40,307 bases of DNA from Burkholderiaceae bacterium. GTDB taxonomy: Bacteria > Pseudomonadota > Gammaproteobacteria > Burkholderiales > Burkholderiaceae_C. Position numbers and translations under genes: made by a program. The notes under the pieces were generated by a model. The model was not told the DNA's origin, searched no databases, and saw nothing but the letters and a program-made list of their open reading frames with translations. Shown one piece after another: positions 8,702 through 16,366 of the stretch (its first letter is position 1; each line of letters starts with the position of its first letter). The DNA is taken from positions 1 through 40,307 of the forward strand of contig JAEUOY010000080.1 of the NCBI GenBank assembly GCA_016790515.1, read 5' to 3'.

Positions 8702-9481
8702 TCACTTGACCAGCCGGTTCAGCCGTTCGGCGTCGAAGTTCTCGGTCGTGTGCGCGTCCTGCGGCACGCATTCGCTGCCCGGCAGTTCGCGCGCGCCCGA
8801 CGACAGCTTCTCGATCGCCTGCCACAGCAGCGCGATCTGGTGCTCCTGCGAGCTGGCGTTGTCGATCAGCCCCTTCATCGCCTGCGACACCGGGTCGTCG
8901 CCCTGGGTCACGCCGTAGGCCGAGAAGCCCATTCGCGCGGCAGCGTCCTCCCGCGCCGAATCGGCCTCGGCCAGGATGATGCGCGCCGGGTTGCCGACCG
9001 CGGTGGCGCCCGGCGGGACCGGCTTCAGCACCACCGCCGACGAGCCCACGCGGGCGCCGTCGCCCACCGTGAAGCCGCCGAGCACCTGCGAGTTGGCGCC
9101 GACGATCACGCCCTTGCCCAGCGTCGGGTGGCGCTTGGTGCCGCGGCCCAGCGAGGTACCACCGAGCGTGACGCCCTGGTAGATGGTGCAGTCGTCGCCG
9201 ACCTCGGCGGTCTGGCCGATCACCACGCCCATGCCGTGGTCGATGAACACCCGCCGGCCGATCGTCGCGCCGGGGTGGATCTCGATGCCGGTCAGGAAGC
9301 GGCCGATGTGCGAGAGAAAGCGGCCCAGCCACATGAAGCCGGCCCGCCAGGCCGCGTGCGCCCAGCGGTGCCAGATCACTGCATGCAGACCCGGGTAGCA
9401 GGTGAGCACCTCCCAGGCCGAGCGCGCGGCGGGGTCGCGCTCGCGGATGCAGGCAATGTCTTCACGGAGGCGGCTGAACAT
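8702..9481 (-). CDS. cysE: Serine O-acetyltransferase
   Basis: CysE makes O-acetylserine from L-serine and acetyl-CoA, the first step of cysteine synthesis. The 259-residue protein has an N-terminal helical part (MFSRLREDIACIRERDPAARS) and then the left-handed beta-helix hexapeptide domain: GIEIHPGATIGRRVFIDHGMGVVIG contains the conserved IHP and DHG residues (catalytic His-Asp region), followed by GVTLGGTS, HPTLGKGVIVGANSQVLGG and VPPGATAVGNPAR. The C-terminal about 85 residues are a charged extension found in beta-proteobacterial CysE of this short-N-terminus class. ATG 9481 was chosen; a GTG at 9496 would add MDAPA. Neither has a clear ribosome site. Confidence 0.93.
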   Translation of the reverse strand: MFSRLREDIACIRERDPAARSAWEVLTCYPGLHAVIWHRWAHAAWRAGFMWLGRFLSHIGRFLTGIEIHPGATIGRRVFIDHGMGVVIGQTAEVGDDCTIYQGVTLGGTSLGRGTKRHPTLGKGVIVGANSQVLGGFTVGDGARVGSSAVVLKPVPPGATAVGNPARIILAEADSAREDAAARMGFSAYGVTQGDDPVSQAMKGLIDNASSQEHQIALLWQAIEKLSSGARELPGSECVPQDAHTTENFDAERLNRLVK

Positions 9482-9591
9482 GGCGGGTGCGTCCACGGAG
9501 AGGGGAAAGCAGTGTAGTCCGCCCCCGCCCGGCCTGCTGGCGCCAGGTCCATCGCCTGCCGTCCCGCAGCGCCCTACACTGCCCGGTGTTC

Positions 9592-11046
9592 ATGGCATGT
9601 CTTGCGCAACCGATCTGCCCGCGTGCCGTGCGCGCGCTGCTGGCCGCCTGGAGCCTGGCAACCGCCGTCGGCGCACAGGCCGCGGGCGGGCCGCCGGCCG
9701 GCGCGCCCGGCGCAATGCCCGAGCCGCGGGCCGGTGCGCCCGGCGCAATGCCCGAGCCGCGGGCCGGTGCGCCCGCTGCAGCGGCCGCGCCGCCGGCCGC
9801 CGGCGGCGCACCGTCGGGCATCGGCCAGCGCATCTATGCCGAGGCCCGGCCCCGGCTGGTGCAGGTGCGCACGCTGCTGAAGACCCAGGACAGCCAGTCT
9901 TCGGTCGGCTCGGGCTTCCTGGTCACCAGCGACGGCCACCTGATCACCAACTACCACGTGATCAGCAGCTACGCCCTGCAACCGGCGCGGCACCGGCTGG
10001 TCTACGCCACCGTCGACGGCCAGCAGGGGGCGCTGCAGCTGCTGGCCGTCGACGTCGTGCACGACCTGGCGCTGCTGAAGCCGGTCGACCCGGGCCCGCT
10101 TCGCGGGCGCGGCGCGATCGACTTCCGCCCGGCCGATGCGCCGCCGCCGCGCGGCGCACGCATCTTCGCGCTGGGCAACCCGCTGGACGTCGGCTTCGCG
10201 GTCACCGAAGGCGCCTACAACGGCCTGGCCGAGCGCCACTACCTGCCGGCGCTGTTCTTCGGCGGCTCGCTCAGCCCGGGCATGAGCGGCGGCCCGGCGC
10301 TCGACGACCAGGGCCGGCTGGTCGGCGTCAACGTGGCCACCCGGCGCGACGGCGAGCAGGTCAGCTTCCTGGTGCCGGCCGAGGCCGCGCGGGCGCTGCT
10401 GCAGCGCGGCCGCGACGCCGCGCCGATCGCCCAGCCGGTGCATGCCGAGGTGTCGCGCCAGCTGCTGGACCACCAGGCCGCCCTGGTCGAGCGCTTCATC
10501 GCCCAGCCCTGGCGCGCGGCGGGCCATCCGCGATACCGCGTGCCGGTGCCGGCCGAGGCCTTCATGCGCTGCTGGGGCAGCGGCTCGCCGGCGGGCGACA
10601 AGGGGCTGCAGTTCGAGCGCAGCGACTGCACGATGGACAGCGTGATCTTCGTCGACGGCCCGCTGCTGACCGGCTTCGTCAGCGTGCGCCACGAGGCCTA
10701 CGACGGCAGCCGGCTGGGCCTGCTGCGCTTCCAGCAGCGCTACGCCGCGAGCTTTCGCAACGAGGACTTCGGCGCCGACAACCGCTTTCGCACCGCGGCG
10801 CAGTGCGTCGAGCGCACGGTCGACCGCGGCGGCCTGCCGCTGCGTGCGGTGGTCTGCCTGGCCGCCTACAAGAAGCTGCCCGGGCTGTACGACCTGAGCG
10901 TGCTGACGGCCACGCTGGACGCCGAGACGGTCGGCGTGCAGGGCCGGCTGGATGCCCGCGGCCTGAGCTTCGACAACGCCCAGCGAATGGCGCGCCACTA
11001 CCTCGACGGGTTCGGATGGACCGCCCCGAAGACCGCGTCGCGCTGA
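9592..11046 (+). CDS. Secreted trypsin-like (S1C/HtrA-like) serine protease with C-terminal Cys domain
   Basis: This 484-residue protein has a probable signal peptide (residues 1-31, ending GAQAAG), a Pro/Ala-rich linker with two identical copies of PGAMPEPRAGA (about 39-60), and a chymotrypsin-fold protease domain (80-300). The catalytic triad is visible: His122 in TNYHV, Asp158 in VHDLALLK and Ser232 in SPGMSGGP. There is no PDZ domain, unlike DegP. The C-terminal about 180 residues have four Cys (RCW, DCT, QCVE, VCLA) and are unassigned. The ATG at 9592 begins MACLAQP. The gene overlaps the FHA gene by 31 bp in another frame, so the two form a coupled pair. Likely periplasmic; the substrate is unknown. 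Confidence 0.88.
   Translation: MACLAQPICPRAVRALLAAWSLATAVGAQAAGGPPAGAPGAMPEPRAGAPGAMPEPRAGAPAAAAAPPAAGGAPSGIGQRIYAEARPRLVQVRTLLKTQDSQSSVGSGFLVTSDGHLITNYHVISSYALQPARHRLVYATVDGQQGALQLLAVDVVHDLALLKPVDPGPLRGRGAIDFRPADAPPPRGARIFALGNPLDVGFAVTEGAYNGLAERHYLPALFFGGSLSPGMSGGPALDDQGRLVGVNVATRRDGEQVSFLVPAEAARALLQRGRDAAPIAQPVHAEVSRQLLDHQAALVERFIAQPWRAAGHPRYRVPVPAEAFMRCWGSGSPAGDKGLQFERSDCTMDSVIFVDGPLLTGFVSVRHEAYDGSRLGLLRFQQRYAASFRNEDFGADNRFRTAAQCVERTVDRGGLPLRAVVCLAAYKKLPGLYDLSVLTATLDAETVGVQGRLDARGLSFDNAQRMARHYLDGFGWTAPKTASR
9703..9768 (+). repeat. 33-bp perfect tandem duplication in the protease linker
   Basis: Two identical 33-bp units (9703-9735 and 9736-9768) encode two copies of the 11-residue linker PGAMPEPRAGA. 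Perfect identity, including synonymous positions, suggests a recent slippage or duplication event in a tolerant linker. Confidence 0.95.
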
Positions 11047-12041
11047 TCGAGCTGCTCGGCCGCGACGGCCGGGTGCAGCGCGCGGTCGACGTGCACCGCT
11101 GGCCGGTCAGCCTGGGCCGCGCGCTGGACAACACCGTGGTGCTCGACGAGCCGCATGTGGCCGCGCACCACGCCACGCTGTCGACCGACGGCGACGGCCG
11201 GCCCTGGCTACAGGTGGGCGACACCTGCAACGGCGTGCGGCTGGGCACGCCCGGCGGCCGCCTGCAGCGCCCCTGGCTGCCGGCCGGCACCCGCCAGCCG
11301 CTGCCGGCCGCCGGCGCGGCGCTGCAGCTGGGCGGCCAGCGGCTGCGCCTACGCCTGCCCGGCGCCCCGCTGGAGGCCGAGCGCCCGCTGGCGCCGCCGT
11401 CGGCGGGCAGATCGACCCTGGCGGGCGTGGCCGCGCTCTGGTTCGCGGTGCAGATCGCGCAGCGCTGGGTCGAGCTCGATCCGGGCGCCGACTTCACCCA
11501 GTGGCTGCCCTGGCTGCTCGGCCTGCCGATCGGCGTGGCGACCTGGTGCGGGCTGTGGGCGCTGGGCTCCAGGATGTTCCGCCATGGCTTCGACTTCGTC
11601 GGCCATGCCGCGATCGCGATGCCGGCGCTGCTGGCGCTGGAAATCGCCGACACGCTGCTGCCGGCGCTGGCCGCCGCTGCCGGCTGGCCGCTGCTGTGGC
11701 AGCTGCAGAAGCTGCTGGTGCCGCCGCTGATCGGCGGCTGGCTGCTGCGATCGCACCTGCGCCACCTGCTGCCGCAGCGCGGCCGCGCGATCGACCTCAC
11801 GCTGTCGGTGCTGGTCGCCGCCGGCCTGCTCCTGGGCCTGGCCGTCAACCAGCGCCAGCAAGGCCGCGCCTTCGCCGACCCCTACATGCGCACGCTGCCG
11901 ATGCCGATGCTGCGCCTGGGCACGCCGGCGCCGACGACCCGGATCGACGAGGCGATGGCGCCGCTGCGCGAGAAGCTGGCCGACCGGGTGCTCGAGGCGG
12001 GGGCGAACGAGGCGGAGGACGAGGGCGGCGAACGGCGCTGA
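11016..12041 (+). CDS. FHA-domain integral membrane protein
   Basis: The N-terminal region (residues about 25-100) is a forkhead-associated phosphothreonine-binding domain, with the conserved SLGRALDNTVVLDEPHVAAHHATL region that contains the Gly-Arg, Asn and Ser/His positions (SLGR, DN, HVAAHHA). Five hydrophobic segments follow at about residues 130-150, 158-180, 192-225, 230-245 and 255-275, then an acidic C-terminal tail of about 60 residues. The protein is 341 residues. The ATG at 11016 lies 31 bp inside the end of the protease gene, so translation is likely coupled. The role is unknown: the pairing suggests the FHA protein senses phosphorylated partners at the membrane and relates to the periplasmic protease. 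No kinase gene is adjacent. Confidence 0.85.
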   Translation: MDRPEDRVALIELLGRDGRVQRAVDVHRWPVSLGRALDNTVVLDEPHVAAHHATLSTDGDGRPWLQVGDTCNGVRLGTPGGRLQRPWLPAGTRQPLPAAGAALQLGGQRLRLRLPGAPLEAERPLAPPSAGRSTLAGVAALWFAVQIAQRWVELDPGADFTQWLPWLLGLPIGVATWCGLWALGSRMFRHGFDFVGHAAIAMPALLALEIADTLLPALAAAAGWPLLWQLQKLLVPPLIGGWLLRSHLRHLLPQRGRAIDLTLSVLVAAGLLLGLAVNQRQQGRAFADPYMRTLPMPMLRLGTPAPTTRIDEAMAPLREKLADRVLEAGANEAEDEGGERR

Positions 12042-12187
12042 CCCGCAGGCCGCGACCCCGGTCGTCGAGCGGTCCCGGGCCGGGCCGACTACCATCGCGG
12101 ACGCTCCGGGTCCGCCCGGTCGGCCCGAGGCGCAGCGGCGGGCCTGCAGGACGCCCGCAGCGGATTCATTTCCTTCACGGAGCCGAG
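12042..12187 (+). other. Intergenic region before the CinA-like gene
   Basis: This 146-bp gap holds no open frame with convincing start and codon use. A TACCAT hexamer at about 12089 could act as a -10 element but no good -35 accompanies it. The last bases (CACGGAGCCGAG) supply a ribosome site for the gene at 12188. Confidence 0.4.
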
Positions 12188-12955
12188 ATGACGGTCGAAG
12201 CCACCGAACCCAGCCTTGTGACCGCCGCCGTGCTGATCATCGGCAACGAGATCCTGTCCGGGCGCACCCAGGACACCAACCTGGCCTACCTGGCCAGGAA
12301 GCTCAACGAGTACGGCATCCAGATCCGCCAGGCGCGGGTCGTGCCCGACATCGAGCGCGACATCGTCGAAGCCGTGAATGCGCTGCGCGATCGCCACGAC
12401 TACGTCTTCACCACCGGCGGCATCGGGCCGACCCACGACGACATCACCGCCGACAGCATCGCGGCCGCCTTCGGGGTCGATCTGGTGGTCTCGCCCGAGA
12501 TCGCCGCCCTCCTCGAGCGACGGCCCGCGCCGCCCGAGATCATGGCCTCGCGCATGCGCATGGCGCGCATTCCCCGCGGTGCCGGACTGATCGCCAACCC
12601 GCTCGGGCCGCCCGGCTTCCATCTCGGCAACGTCTACGTGATGGCCGGCATTCCGCGCGTCATGCAGCAGATGATCGACTCGCTCGCCGGCAAGCTGCGC
12701 CGCGGCGCGACGATGCGATCGCGCAGCGTGACCGCCTTCCTGCCCGAGAGCCAGGTGGCCAGGCGCCTGGGCCAGATCCAGCAGGAGCTGCCGCAGGTCG
12801 ACATCGGCAGCTATCCGTTCCAGCGCGACAACCGCTACGGCACGACCCTGGTCATGCGCGGCAGCGACGACGCGGCACTCGACGCGGCGCTCGGCGCGGT
12901 CTCGCGCATGATCGTCGAGCTCGGCGGCGAGCCGCTGGACGTGCAGGCCGGCTGA
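12188..12955 (+). CDS. CinA/MoaB-type molybdopterin-binding domain protein
   Basis: This 255-residue protein starts with the MoCF-biosynthesis fold: VLIIGNEILSGRTQDTNLAYLARKL at about residues 15-40 and the ligand loop TTGGIGPTHDDITADS at about 75-90. PLGPPGFHLGNVYVMAGIPRVM is typical of the CinA N-terminal domain. The C-terminal PncC (NMN amidohydrolase) domain of full CinA is absent, so this is the single-domain class (COG1058). Members are annotated as competence/damage-inducible or molybdopterin-binding; the true substrate is probably ADP-ribose or a nucleotide, as shown for some homologues, but that is inference here. GGAG 6 bp upstream of ATG 12188 supports the start. It converges on malQ with an 18-bp gap. 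Confidence 0.9.
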   Translation: MTVEATEPSLVTAAVLIIGNEILSGRTQDTNLAYLARKLNEYGIQIRQARVVPDIERDIVEAVNALRDRHDYVFTTGGIGPTHDDITADSIAAAFGVDLVVSPEIAALLERRPAPPEIMASRMRMARIPRGAGLIANPLGPPGFHLGNVYVMAGIPRVMQQMIDSLAGKLRRGATMRSRSVTAFLPESQVARRLGQIQQELPQVDIGSYPFQRDNRYGTTLVMRGSDDAALDAALGAVSRMIVELGGEPLDVQAG

Positions 12956-12973
12956 GGGTTCGTGCCTGCCGGC

Positions 12974-14470
12974 TCACAGCCGTTCGTAGAGCTGCGCCAT
13001 GCGGCGCAGCCGCTGCGCGGTGTCCGGCGGCACCTGGTCCCAGCCGAAGCGCCAGGCCCAGTTGCCGTCGCCCTTGCCCGGGAAGTTCATGCGGTGGCTG
13101 CCGTCCAGCCCCAGCACGTCCTGCAGCGGGTAGATCGCGGTATCGGCGACGCTGGCGCAGGCGGCGCGGATCAGGTCCCAGTGCACGCTGTGGCCGTCGC
13201 AGGCCAGGTACTCGCGCAGGTGGTGGCGCACGGCTTCGGGCGCCGTGGCCCACCAGCCGACCGTGGTGTCGTTGTCGTGGCTGCCGGTGTAGGCCACGGT
13301 GTCGGGCTCGAAGTTGTGCGGCAGGAATCGGCGTTCGGCGCCTTGCCCCTCGCCCCATGCGAACTGCAGGATGCGCATGCCGGGCAGGTCGAAGGCCTTG
13401 CGCAGCGCGTCGACGTCGGGCGTGATCACGCCCAGGTCCTCGGCGATGATGGGCATGGCGCCCAGCGCATCGGCCAGCGCCTGGAACAGCGCCGGCCCCG
13501 GGCCGGCGACCCAGCGCCCGTTGACCGCGGTCGGCTCGTGCGCGGGGATCTCCCAGTAGCCGGCAAAGCCGCGGAAATGGTCGATGCGAACGATGTCGAC
13601 CATCTCGACGCTGCGGCGCAGGCGTTCGATCCACCAGGCATAGCCTTCGCTCGCATGGGCCGGCCAGCGGTACAGCGGGTTGCCCCAGCGCTGGCCGGTG
13701 GCGCTGAACAGGTCCGGCGGCACGCCGGCCACCACCCGCGGGCGCCTCTGGTCGTCGAGTTCGAACAGGTCGGGACGCGACCAGGCCTCGGCGCTCTGGT
13801 AGGCGATGAAGATCGGCATGTCGCCGACGATGCGCACGCCGCAGCGGTTGGCGTAGGCCCGCAGCGCCGCCCATTGGCGGAAGAAGCACCATTGGCAGAA
13901 GGTCCAGAAGGCGATGCGCCCGGCGTGTTCGGCACGCGCCGTGGCCAGGGCCGCCGGCTCGCGCGTGGCCAGGCCGTCCGGCCATTCGCACCAGTCGCGC
14001 CAGCCCAGGTGCTCGGCCAGCGCCATGAACAGCGTGTAGTCGGGCAGCCAGTCGGCATGGGCGGCTTCGAAGGCGGACAGCTCGGCGCGGTCGGCGGCGC
14101 TGGCCCGGGCGCCGAAATGCAGGGCGGCACGCGCGAGCCGGTCGCTGCGGTAGGGGAAGACGGCAGCCCAGTTCACCGCCCGCTCGTCGAGGCCGGCGGC
14201 CGGCGCCAGGTCGGCCGCGTCGAGCCAGCCGCGCTGCTGCAGTTCGCCCAGGTCGATCAGCAGCAGGTTGCCGGCGAAGGCCGAGCTGCTCATGTACGGC
14301 GAGTTGCCCGGCCCCAGCGGTGCCAGCGGCAGGATCTGCCAGCGCTTCTGGCCGGCCTCGGCCAGCCAGTCGACGAACCGGTAGGCGGCAGGGCCGAAAT
14401 CGCCCGAACCATGGGGCCCGGGCAGCGAGGTCGGGTGCAGCAGGATGCCGCTGGAACGGTCGAATCGCAT
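12974..14470 (-). CDS. malQ: 4-alpha-glucanotransferase (amylomaltase)
   Basis: MalQ transfers glucan segments between maltodextrins (disproportionating enzyme, GH77), working in glycogen and maltose metabolism in the cytoplasm. The 498-residue length is standard for bacterial GH77. The family start (SSGILLHPTSLPGPHGSGDFG) is present, and the catalytic residues can be placed: nucleophile Asp297 in VRIDHFRGF, acid/base Glu344 in IIAEDLG and transition-state Asp399 in GSHDNDTTVGWW. The 250s loop region around GVPPDLFSATGQRWGNPLY is conserved. ATG 14470 has GAAGGAG 6 bp upstream; longer open frames upstream are spurious. It lies 58 bp after the eCIS ATPase on the same strand, so read-through from the eCIS operon is possible but a functional link is not indicated. 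Confidence 0.96.
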   Translation of the reverse strand: MRFDRSSGILLHPTSLPGPHGSGDFGPAAYRFVDWLAEAGQKRWQILPLAPLGPGNSPYMSSSAFAGNLLLIDLGELQQRGWLDAADLAPAAGLDERAVNWAAVFPYRSDRLARAALHFGARASAADRAELSAFEAAHADWLPDYTLFMALAEHLGWRDWCEWPDGLATREPAALATARAEHAGRIAFWTFCQWCFFRQWAALRAYANRCGVRIVGDMPIFIAYQSAEAWSRPDLFELDDQRRPRVVAGVPPDLFSATGQRWGNPLYRWPAHASEGYAWWIERLRRSVEMVDIVRIDHFRGFAGYWEIPAHEPTAVNGRWVAGPGPALFQALADALGAMPIIAEDLGVITPDVDALRKAFDLPGMRILQFAWGEGQGAERRFLPHNFEPDTVAYTGSHDNDTTVGWWATAPEAVRHHLREYLACDGHSVHWDLIRAACASVADTAIYPLQDVLGLDGSHRMNFPGKGDGNWAWRFGWDQVPPDTAQRLRRMAQLYERL

Positions 14471-14528
14471 GGTGTCTCCTTCGGGCGACCGGGTTCGGCG
14501 GCTCGGCGCGGCGCAGGGTGCCCCGCAC

Positions 14529-15890
14529 TCACGCCGCGCGGCCCTCCTTGGCCAGTTCGCGGCGGATGCCGCGCTGCAGCGCCTCCGCCGTGATCCGGTG
14601 GCTGCCGTCCTCGGCCGCCACCAGGCAGGCATAGCGCACCACGTTCATGATCGCACCGCCGCACAGTTCGTGGCGCTGCGCCAGCTGCGCCAGGTCGACG
14701 CCGGCGTCCAGCGTCACCGCGGCCGGAAAGCCCTGGCGCCACAGCTGCAGTCGCTCCTCGGCACGCGGCATCGGGAAGTAGATCACCGCCTCGAAGCGGC
14801 GGGCGAAGGCGGCGTCGAGGTTGTCCTTCTGGTTCGACGCCAGGATCGCGACGCCGTCGAAGGTCTCGATGCGCTGCAGCAGGTACGACACCTCCTGGTT
14901 GGCGTAGCGGTCGTGCGCGTCGCGCGTCTCGCTGCGCTTGCCGAACAGCGCGTCGGCCTCGTCGAAGAACAGCAGCCAGCCCTTGTGCTGGGCGGCGTCG
15001 AACACCCGCGACAGGTTCTTCTCGGTCTCGCCGATGTACTTGCTGACGACCAGCGACAGGTCGATCTTGTAGACCTCGCGCCCGGTGGCCCGGCCGAGCA
15101 GCGTCGCGGTCATCGTCTTGCCGGTGCCCGGCGGGCCGTAGAACAGCGCGCGGTAGCCCGGCCGCAGCTTGGCGGCCATGCCCCAGTCGTCCATCAGCGT
15201 GTCGCCATGGCGCAGCCAGGCCTCGATCTCGCGCACCTGCGCCAGCGTGCCGGGGTGCAGCACCAGATCGTCCCAGGCCAGGTCGGTGTGCAGGTGCTGG
15301 GCCGGGAAGGCGGCGCTCAGCTCGGGACTGGGCGCGCTGCCGACGGTCACCAGGCCCAGCACGTCGGGCGACAGCCGCAGCAGGCGTGCCGGCGCTGCCG
15401 CGTCGGCATCGAGCGCCGCGCCCGCCGCGGCCAGCCGCAACACGCCATGGCGGGCGAACCAGTGGTCGCGGTCGAACAGCCCGGCCAGCGCCAGGCGGCC
15501 CGCGAGATCGTCGCCGGCGAGCAGGAACACCAGCGTCTCGGCCGACGGCCAGAAGGCGCCGCGGTCGGTGTCGTGGTGGCCGCCGAACTCGACGAAGGGC
15601 TTGTCGAAGTTCTGGTTGCGGGTGAAGAACACGTCGAGCAGCTGCGGCCGCAGCCAGGGCGCCAGCGCCAGCACCAGCGCGCAGCGCTCGGCCAGGCTGG
15701 CCTGGTAGTGGCGCAGCAGCGCGGCGTAGCGCGAGGCCGACGCCGACAGGTCGGGCGGCGGCTCGAAGCCCATGGCACCACCGTCGCGCGGGCCGAAGTA
15801 GTGCTTGAAGCGCCGGTCGATCAGGCGCGCCAGCCAGTCCAGGTCGCCGCCGAGGTCGGCGGCGTTCAGCGTCAGCGCATCGTCGGGCAT
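14529..15890 (-). CDS. eCIS AAA+ ATPase (Afp15/Pvc15-like)
   Basis: This 453-residue protein belongs to the AAA+ ATPases encoded in eCIS loci, thought to help particle assembly or cargo loading. Residues 1-205 form an N-terminal domain with Trp/Leu-rich helices. The ATPase core has Walker A GPPGTGKT (252-259), Walker B FFDEAD (308-313), sensor 1 in ASNQKDN (351-357) and the arginine finger region FARRFE (363-368). KYIGETEKNLSRVFD is the pore/second region typical of CDC48-like AAA modules. A small alpha-helical lid ends at RELAKEG. It is the last eCIS gene; an 18-bp tandem repeat array separates its start from the previous gene. It is not ClpV: there is a single AAA module and no Clp-N domain. 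Confidence 0.93.
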   Translation of the reverse strand: MPDDALTLNAADLGGDLDWLARLIDRRFKHYFGPRDGGAMGFEPPPDLSASASRYAALLRHYQASLAERCALVLALAPWLRPQLLDVFFTRNQNFDKPFVEFGGHHDTDRGAFWPSAETLVFLLAGDDLAGRLALAGLFDRDHWFARHGVLRLAAAGAALDADAAAPARLLRLSPDVLGLVTVGSAPSPELSAAFPAQHLHTDLAWDDLVLHPGTLAQVREIEAWLRHGDTLMDDWGMAAKLRPGYRALFYGPPGTGKTMTATLLGRATGREVYKIDLSLVVSKYIGETEKNLSRVFDAAQHKGWLLFFDEADALFGKRSETRDAHDRYANQEVSYLLQRIETFDGVAILASNQKDNLDAAFARRFEAVIYFPMPRAEERLQLWRQGFPAAVTLDAGVDLAQLAQRHELCGGAIMNVVRYACLVAAEDGSHRITAEALQRGIRRELAKEGRAA

Positions 15891-15922
15891 GGTGGCCGAT
15901 CAGGGACAGGACGCCGGCCCGC

Positions 15923-15986
15923 GCGACCGGCCGAGGTCTCGCGACCGGCCGAGGTCTCGCGACCGGCCGAGGCCTCGCGACCGGCC
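15923..15986. repeat. 18-bp tandem repeat array, 3.5 copies
   Basis: The unit GCGACCGGCCGAGGTCTC occurs at 15923-15940, 15941-15958 and 15959-15976 (third copy one T to C change), followed by a partial copy at 15977-15986. It fills the gap between the small OB-like gene and the ATPase gene in the eCIS operon. The unit contains the palindrome CCGG/GGCC core, so the array can fold. Confidence 0.95.
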
Positions 15987-16007
15987 CACAGACCGACCGG
16001 TCCGGAC

Positions 16008-16349
16008 TCAGGCCGCATCGATGCTTTCGATCTCCAGCAGCGACGGTGCGTCGGCCGGCGTCGACGCCGGCATCGCCGGCTGGCTGGCGGCCAGCAGGCG
16101 GCCCCTCGCCACCACCGCCGTACCGCGCAAGGCCTGCATCTCGGCCTCGGGCCGGACCCACAGCCGCAGCACCGAAGCATCGGCCAGGACCAGGTTGACG
16201 ACCTGGCGCACCGCCTGCGTGCGGCCGCCGGGCAGGTCCAGCAGGACCCGGTGCGGGCCCAGGTCCCAGACATCGTAGCGGCCGCGCACCTCGACCACCT
16301 GGCCCAGGTGAGCCTGCACGGCGCCGGCGCTGGAGATCGGTTCAGCCAT
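16008..16349 (-). CDS. Small OB-like protein between candidate effector and ATPase (unknown)
   Basis: This 113-residue protein has no Cys, no signal peptide and no membrane segment. The central part (residues about 15-95) alternates hydrophobic residues in short strands: VVEVRGRYDVWDLG, HRVLLDLPGG, VVNLVLADASVLRLWV and GTAVVARGRLLAA, a pattern like an OB-fold or small beta-barrel. The last 20 residues are a Ser/Pro/Ala tail. It starts 17 bp after the DUF4157 effector stop, with AAAGG 6 bp upstream of ATG. Possible roles are an eCIS accessory or adaptor conserved next to the ATPase, or an immunity or chaperone protein for the upstream candidate toxin. The sequence alone does not choose between them. 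Confidence 0.8.
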   Translation of the reverse strand: MAEPISSAGAVQAHLGQVVEVRGRYDVWDLGPHRVLLDLPGGRTQAVRQVVNLVLADASVLRLWVRPEAEMQALRGTAVVARGRLLAASQPAMPASTPADAPSLLEIESIDAA

Positions 16350-16366
16350 GATCGCCTTTCATGCCC

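Noticed and set aside
12955-12974. Terminator between the convergent CinA-like and malQ genes
   Set aside because: Only 18 bp separate the stops. A GCCGGC inverted repeat is present but with no T-tract; it may be chance in this GC-rich sequence.
12974-14470. malQ as part of the eCIS
   Set aside because: It encodes a standard 498-residue amylomaltase with all catalytic residues and no eCIS association known to me. Position on the same strand is not sufficient.
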